Assembly (NCBI GenBank): GCA_038093975.1 | Contig: JBBPTG010000180.1 | Location: 1-50,462 of the forward strand | Direction: 5' to 3' | Length of the DNA: 50,462 nt | From: Chalciporus piperatus | Lineage: Eukaryota > Basidiomycota > Agaricomycetes > Boletales > Boletaceae | Shown: positions 45,261 to 50,462 of the stretch, one piece after another | How positions within the stretch are numbered: position 1 is the stretch's first letter | Layout of the letters: every line of letters begins with the position of its first letter | Made by a program: the position numbers and the translations under genes | The notes under the pieces: generated by a model | Told to the model about the DNA's origin: nothing | Database searches by the model: none | What the model saw: only the letters and a program-made list of their open reading frames with translations

Positions 45261-46437
45261 GAGGTTCTGTCTCCGGAGCTTCAGCAGACCGCTCAGCCAG
45301 TGGCCGGCCCGTCTGTCACGGGACCAGCGGCTAAGCCTCCTTCAGTGCCGCGCCCTCAGGCTTCAGCTATGAGGCAACCGCAATCTGCGTCCTCTGCTCA
45401 GAGTAACTCTTCTGCGAAACCATTTAGCGCTAACACGTCTTCTTCCTTTGCCCCTACCAATCAATACAGGTACTCCTTCCCGTTGGAGGATGACTCCGCT
45501 CCCAAGCGAGTCCTGGATCGAGTTCTCGAGTCCAGCGTTCCCGTCCCTGTCCGGGACCTCTTTGCCGTTGCTCCAGAGTTCCAGAAGCAATTCCGTGATC
45601 TCACGATGACTAAACGAGTAACTTCCTCTAATACTGTTACGGTTAACGAATTGACAGGTCGCGATCCTGGGATGGTGGAACGCGAATATGGGGACGGAAT
45701 GGCGCATGCTTCGTTCCGAGAATACTGCCGCGTTGGCTTCTTTTATCTTCGAAGATATCTTGTGTCGGTGGGGTCCCGTCGCGGAGATTGTTACTGACAA
45801 TGGTCCACCTTTCGTTCAAGCTCTAGAATTGCTCCGGAAGCGTTACTTGATCACGCATATCCGGATATCTCCTTACAACTCCCATGCAAACGGGATTGTA
45901 GAACGGCGTCATTACGATGTCCGGGAGGCCATCATCAAAAGTACCCTGGGGGACGAGTCTCACTGGCCTCGCGCAGTTCACTCTGTCTTTTGGGCGGAAC
46001 GCGTTACCATCATTAAGTCCACTGGTCTCTCTCCTTATTTCATGGTTCATGGCGTGGAGCCACTCTTCCCTTTTGATCTTTCCGAAGCCACATTTTTTGT
46101 TCCGCTCCCGAGTGCTGACCCTTTACCAACTACAGAGTTGATTGCCTGGCGTGCTAGGCAATTCCAGAAGCGGCAGGAGGACCTGGATAATATCCGGGAA
46201 CGAGTCCTGAAGGCCCGCTTCGAATCCATCAAGCAGTTCGAAGCTTCATTCAAGAACCGTATCAAGGACTACGATTTCCGTCCTGGAAGTCTAGTTTTGG
46301 TGCGTAACTCGAGGGTGGAGCAGGAGTTGAACCGGAAGACGAAACCGAGGTATCTAGGCCCCATGGTAGTCCTTCGCCGGACGACTGGTGGCTCTTATAT
46401 CTTGGCAGAGATGGACGGGACAATTTTTACCACATAG
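45240..46437 (+). pseudogene. Internally deleted Ty3/gypsy relic (Gag/PR border fused to integrase)
   Basis: The first frame (45240-45797) encodes a Pro/Ser/Gln-rich segment and then FPLEDDSAPKRVLDRVLESS, VRDLFAVAPEFQKQFRDL and [11 protein letters not shown], text typical of the region just before protease in agaricomycete gypsy elements. At about 45690 the coding signal passes to a second frame (to 46437) carrying integrase: [23 protein letters not shown] (second Asp), NGIVERRH (Glu) and a C-terminal [16 protein letters not shown]. Protease core, RT, RNase H, the integrase zinc finger and the first catalytic Asp are missing. Non-autonomous. Confidence 0.8.
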
Positions 46438-46689
46438 CGTAGTCCATTTGTACCCTGATCCAGGGCCAGCTGATCACCAATTAGGCCGTGCTCTACTGGC
46501 CGGCTAACGATTGGCCGCTGGTGTATGATCACCTAGGTTAGGGATCGGCTAGTAATAGAATGTACACGTAGAGTAGGGATCAGCCAATGTACTATTGTGC
46601 CCTGGCAATGGGAATGGCCAACACAAAGGTTCCATGAGGTAGGACCTGGCCGACTGGTGCTAATCACCCAGTCCTGCCTGCATCAGGGT
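46438..46689. other. Spacer between retroelement relic and left repeat arm
   Basis: No gene seen. It contains several ggccggc/gatcggct-type short repeats and could be the remaining 3' end of the relic. Confidence 0.4.
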
Positions 46690-47030
46690 TCGGCCCATAG
46701 AGAATAGGGATGAGCCTCAATGTGTAGGGATGGGCCGATGGGTTGAGCCTCAATGTGTAGGGATGGGCCGATGCAATCAGTGTCAATGCGTAGGGATGGG
46801 CCGATGGGTTGAGGCTCAATGCGTAGGAATGGGCCGATGGGTTGAGCCTCAATGTGTAGGGATGAGCCGATGCATTGAGGCTCAATGCATAGGAATGGGC
46901 CGATGCAATCAGTGTCAATGTGTAGGGATGGGCCGATGCATTGAGGCTCAATGCGTAGGAATGGGCCGATGCAATCAGTGTCAATGTGTAGGGATGGCCC
47001 AATGGGTTGAGCCTCAATGGGTAGGGATAG
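46690..47030 (+). repeat. 33-bp minisatellite, left copy
   Basis: About ten units of the type gggccgatgggttgagcctc followed by aatgtgtagggat, 33 bp each, with variants (atgcaatcagtgtcaatg, atgcattgaggctcaatg). Being a multiple of three, it gives 11-residue peptide repeats in translation, which need not be coding. Confidence 0.85.
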
Positions 47031-47290
47031 TTGTGTCATGCGTCTCAGGGCTGGCCTCTGCTGCCAACCCACCGGCCCCCCGCTCCCATGGGCCCATCAA
47101 CCCCTCAGCCGATTCCTCGGTCACCTGTTGATCTCATCAGCAAATCATCCATTTAGGGACAGAATTTGCCCATGACACAGCCGCGCCACAGCCGCCGGCC
47201 CAATTCACGGCCGTGCCACAGCCACTGGCCAAGTTCACACTGTCCACAGGCCTCATCAGGCCACAGTACACCAGGAAACCCGTAGTTAGC

Positions 47291-48066
47291 GCACCACAAA
47301 CGAGTTCTCAGCGACCCGAACGGCCCTCCAGTGGTCCAACCGGCCCACCCATGCCTCAATCGACTCATCTATGCCCCGAGCGGCTCACCTACACCCCGAG
47401 CGGCTCACCCATGTCCCGAGCGACTCACCCGCACCACAAACGAGTTCTCAGTGACCCAAACAGCCCTCCAGCGACTCAAACGGCCCTCCAGCGACCCAAA
47501 CGGCCCACCCATGCCTCAAGCGACTCACCTATGCCCCAAGCGGCTCACCCATGTCCCAAGCGACTCACCTATGCCCCAAGCGGCTCACCCATGTCCCAAG
47601 CGACTCACCTATGCCCCGAGCGGCTCACCCATGTCCCAAGCGGCTCACCCATGTCCCGAGCGACTCACCCGCACCACAAACGAGTTCTCAGCGACCCGAA
47701 CGGCCCTCCAGCGACCCAAACGGCCCTCCAGTGGTCCAACCGGCCCACCCATGCCTCAATCGACTCATCTATGCCCCGAGCGGCTCACCTACACCCCGAG
47801 CGGCGCACCCATGTCCCGAGCGACTCACCCGCACCACAAACGAGTCATCAGCGACCCAACCGGCCCATTAGTGCCCCAATCGACTCACCTACGCCCCGAG
47901 CGGCTCAGCCATGTCCTGAGCGACTCACCCACACCCCAAACGAGTTTTCAGCAACCCAAACGGCCCTCCAGTGGTCCAACCGGCCCATCCATGCCCCAAT
48001 CGACTCACCTACGCCCCGAGCAGCTCACCCATGGCCCGAGCGACTCACCCGCACCACAAACGAGTT
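47291..48066 (+). repeat. 20-bp minisatellite, left copy
   Basis: About 39 units (776 bp) of 20 bp, such as cggctcacccatgtcccgag and cgactcacctatgccccaag, with higher-order order conserved between blocks. Three overlapping long frames result because 20 is not a multiple of three and no unit contains a stop; they are not taken as genes. Confidence 0.9.
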
Positions 48067-48200
48067 AAAAAACACGGCGGCTCCTCAGGCTGGCCCCAAG
48101 GACGACCATGGACAATGGACAACGACAGGAGTTAGATACTACTCATAGATACTAGTACATGGAATAAATATATTTTATTCTACTACTCGTGAACATGCAA

Positions 48201-49159
48201 AGAGAATTTCGCAAGTCCAGAAGACAGAGGCTGGTAAAACTTTTGCTTCTGAATCGAGACTCTGCACAGTCCTGTGACTATGCTGCACAGAGGGGGACCT
48301 TTCTGTCATACTGTGACAGGAACATGCTGTGCAGAGTGCCACAGCATTGTGCAGCTCACTGAGGATTTACTGATGCATGATCGCTGGAGGGAAGGTCCTG
48401 CATATCATAGGAACGTTCGGCCGTCGTTTGGGTGGCAGACTTCATGACCATCTTTCTGTTGCTTCAGGTGCAAGAGAAACAAATCCTGGTGTCAGTGCAG
48501 TCAGGAACCTTCGTTGCTGGTCATTGGCTCCTTCGGTGTGATAGGTCCCAATGATGTTGGCTCTGGGTCAATTTATCAGACATCTAAAATAGGCCCGAGG
48601 ACGTCGGGTGTGAAGCTGTCAATCAGACGCTTGTCACCTTTCAGCCATGTCTGCATCTTAAATCGTCCTGATGACGTTGGATAAGAAGCTGTCAAGATAT
48701 CGGCTAATGCATCCGATGTCACTTGGCTGTTGTTCGGAGGAAGGATCTGATGGCTCTGACGTACAAATGCTTCCGCGAGTAATCAAAGGCTCCGGCCCGT
48801 TCATCTTGTCACCTATGCCCCTGGGTGGCCTGAAATACTATGCTAACCTGCCAATGAGGCAAATGTTATCACCAAGTATCCGATTGTACAATGGTCAAGC
48901 CCAAGGTCGAGAAGGCCACACCATGGACCCCAGTGCAAGAGGTCAAGTTTCTCAAGAAGGGATCAAAGATCAAGATGGTCAAGCTCACCCCACCAAGCCA
49001 CAAGAGCAAAAAACACAAGGCTGCTATCCCTCAATCATCACCTCAGATGCCGAGACTAGAAACGCCACTGGATCGTGGCCTCACACCAAGCACTGCTGAT
49101 CGGATGTATGACGCAGCTGATGGAGAGTATGTTCTGCCTTCTTTGAAACTACCTAAACC
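48201..49159. other. Central loop between inverted arms
   Basis: 959 bp of mostly unique sequence. It holds an imperfect hairpin (48259-48337) and a plus-strand coding-like frame from 48891 (see separate entry). No transposase or RT motif was recognised. Confidence 0.6.
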
Positions 49160-49208
49160 TTGCATGTTCACGAGTAGTAGAATAAAATATATATATTCCA
49201 TGTACTAG
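48891..49208 (+). CDS. Small Lys/Pro-rich ORF in the loop, unknown
   Basis: 105 residues starting MVKPKVEKATPWTPVQEVKF, with KKGSKIKMVKLTPPSHKSKKH, then RMYDAADGEYVLPSLKLPKP. The last 15 or so residues lie inside the right arm. The basic, proline-rich composition resembles a Gag-like or nucleic-acid-binding fragment of a retroelement. No domain was recognised, and it may be the 3' remnant of a longer gene. Confidence 0.35.
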   Translation: MVKPKVEKATPWTPVQEVKFLKKGSKIKMVKLTPPSHKSKKHKAAIPQSSPQMPRLETPLDRGLTPSTADRMYDAADGEYVLPSLKLPKPCMFTSSRIKYIYSMY

Positions 49209-49304
49209 TATCTATGAGTAGTATCTAACTCCTGTCGTTGTCCATTGTCCATGGTCGTCCTCGGACTAGATGAGTGGCCAGCCTGAGGAGCCGCCACATT
49301 TTTT

Positions 49305-49920
49305 AACTCGTTTGTGGTGCGGGTGAGTTGCTCGGGACATGGGTGAGCCGCTCGGGGCGTAGGTGAGTCCCTTGAGGCATGGGTGGACCGGTTGGACCAC
49401 TGGAGGGCCGTTCGGGTCGCTGAGAACTCGTTTGTGGTGCGGGTGAGTCGCTCGGGACATGGGTGAGCCGCTCGGGGTGTAGGTGAGCCGCTCGGGGCAT
49501 AGGTGAGTCGCTTGAGGCATGGGTGGACCGGTTGGACCACTGGAGGGCCGTTCGGGTCGCTGAGAACTCGTTTGTGGTGCGGGTGAGTCGCTCGGGACAT
49601 GGGTGAGCCGCTTGGGACATGGGTGAGCCGCTCGGGGCATAGGTGAGTCGCTTGGGACATGGGTGAGCCGCTCGGGGCATAGGTGAGTCGCTTGAGGCAT
49701 GGGTGGGCCGTTTGGGTCGCTGGAGGGCCGTTTGAGTCGCTGGAGGGCCGTTTGGGTCACTGAGAACTCGTTTGTGGTGCGGGTGAGTCGCTCGGGACAT
49801 GGGTGAGCCGCTCGGGGTGTAGGTGAGCCGCTCGGGGCATAGATGAGTCGATTGAGGCATGGGTGGGCCGGTTGGACCACTGGAGGGCCGTTCGGGTCGC
49901 TGAGAACTCGTTTGTGGTGC
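49305..49920 (-). repeat. 20-bp minisatellite, right copy
   Basis: About 31 units (616 bp) in inverse orientation to the left array. The difference of 160 bp is eight whole units, as expected from unit-wise slippage or unequal exchange. Confidence 0.88.
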
Positions 49921-50189
49921 GCTAACTACGGGTTTCCTGGTGTACTGTGGCCTGATGAGGCCTGTGGACAGTGTGAACCTGGCCAGTGGCTGTGGCACGG
50001 CCGTGAATTGGGCCGGCGGCTGTGGCGCGGCTGTGTCATGGGCAAATTCTGTCCCTAAATGGATGATTTGCTGATGAGATCAACAGGTGACCGAGGAATC
50101 GGCTGAGGGGTTGATGGGCCCATGGGAGCGGGGGGCCGGTGGGTTGGCAGCAGAGGCCAGCCCTGAGACGCATGACACAACTATCCCTA

Positions 50190-50462
50190 CCCATTGAGGC
50201 TCAACCCATTGGGCCATCCCTACACATTGACACTGATTGCATCGGCCCATTCCTACGCATTGAGGCTCAATGCATCAGCCCATCCCTACACATTGAGGCT
50301 CACCCCATCGGCCCATTCCTACACATTGACACTGATTGCATCGGCCCATTCCTACGCATTGAGCCTCAATGCATCGGCCCATCCCTACGCATTGAGGCTC
50401 CATGCATCGGCCCATCCCTACACATTGAGGCTCAACCCATCGGCCCATCCCTACGCATTGAG
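50190..50462 (-). repeat. 33-bp minisatellite, right copy, cut by window edge
   Basis: Inverse copy of the 46690-47030 array (units such as catcggcccatccctacaca). It continues past the window end. Confidence 0.85.

Larger units (their letters stand above)
46690..48200 (+). repeat. Left arm of a large inverted repeat
   Basis: This arm pairs with the reverse complement of 49160 to the window end. Order inward: 33-bp minisatellite (about 46690-47030), unique module (47040-47290), 20-bp minisatellite (47291-48066), then an AT-rich inner end finishing cgtgaacatgcaa at 48200. In the 72 innermost bases I see one mismatch against the right arm. The outer limit cannot be fixed because the right arm leaves the window. 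Confidence 0.9.
49160..50462 (-). repeat. Right arm of the large inverted repeat, cut by window edge
   Basis: Reverse complement of the left arm: inner end ttgcatgttcacg at 49160, 20-bp array 49305-49920, unique module 49921-50180, 33-bp array from about 50190 to the window end. A short insertion near 49262-49280 (absent from the left arm) and a shorter 20-bp array are the main differences. Confidence 0.9.

Noticed and set aside
47291..48066. CRISPR-like regular repeats
   Set aside because: The units are contiguous without spacers, and the genome is eukaryotic.
47213..49998. Overlapping 100-310 residue ORFs in the repeat arms
   Set aside because: They follow from a stop-free 20-bp unit read in three frames and from its inverse copy.

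Overview
This window reads as nuclear DNA of a filamentous basidiomycete. Protein-coding genes are cut by many introns of roughly 45-70 bases with GT..AG ends and CTGAC/CTGAT branch sites. Conserved eukaryotic genes (YJU2, SPT16, HRQ1, RAB11/YPT31) sit among families typical of Agaricomycetes: HET, WD40, TPR-CHAT, F-box and a kinase of the agaricomycete expansion. The style of the WD40, kinase and CHAT genes and of the repeats suggests a Rhizoctonia-like (Ceratobasidiaceae) fungus; that placement is inference.

Layout. 1-5019: divergent pair YJU2 (minus, cut by the window edge) and SPT16 (plus). 5602-16208: a block of signalling and allorecognition-like genes, mostly minus strand: a WD40-TPR-HET gene, a broken second WD40 copy, a coiled-coil ORF fragment, a multipass membrane protein, and a kinase-WD40 locus carrying a stop codon and a frameshift. 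16817-25822: alpha/beta hydrolase, small basic protein, HRQ1 helicase, a rhamnose-mutarotase-like enzyme and a Rab11-type GTPase with an apparent 5-nt microexon. 26036-29882: possible tRNA-derived SINE, an acidic-tailed hypothetical protein and a second multipass membrane protein. 29999-33712: an intact single-exon TPR-CHAT protein. 34008-37191: an F-box gene and a truncated, frameshifted paralogue, abutting an orphan 3' coding fragment.

38207-44803 is a complete, recent Ty3/gypsy chromovirus. It has two 456-bp LTRs that differ at only two positions I can see. Gag and Pol are intact, joined by an overlapping ATGA stop-start. An 11-nt primer-binding site is perfectly complementary to an 11-nt LTR segment 33 nt downstream of a TATA box, the arrangement of Tf1-type self-priming.

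45115 to the end is repeat territory: a retroelement that has lost its RT and RNase H, then a very large inverted repeat (arms 46690-48200 and 49160 to beyond the window edge, 959-bp loop). Its arms are built largely from a 20-bp and a 33-bp minisatellite. This foldback-like or head-to-head LTR structure is the most unusual object here. Two other themes merit attention: self-priming combined with stop-start Pol expression, and the cluster of intact and decayed WD40, TPR, HET, kinase and CHAT modules, which resembles the parts list of fungal NLR-like defence or allorecognition. No experimental function can be read from sequence alone.
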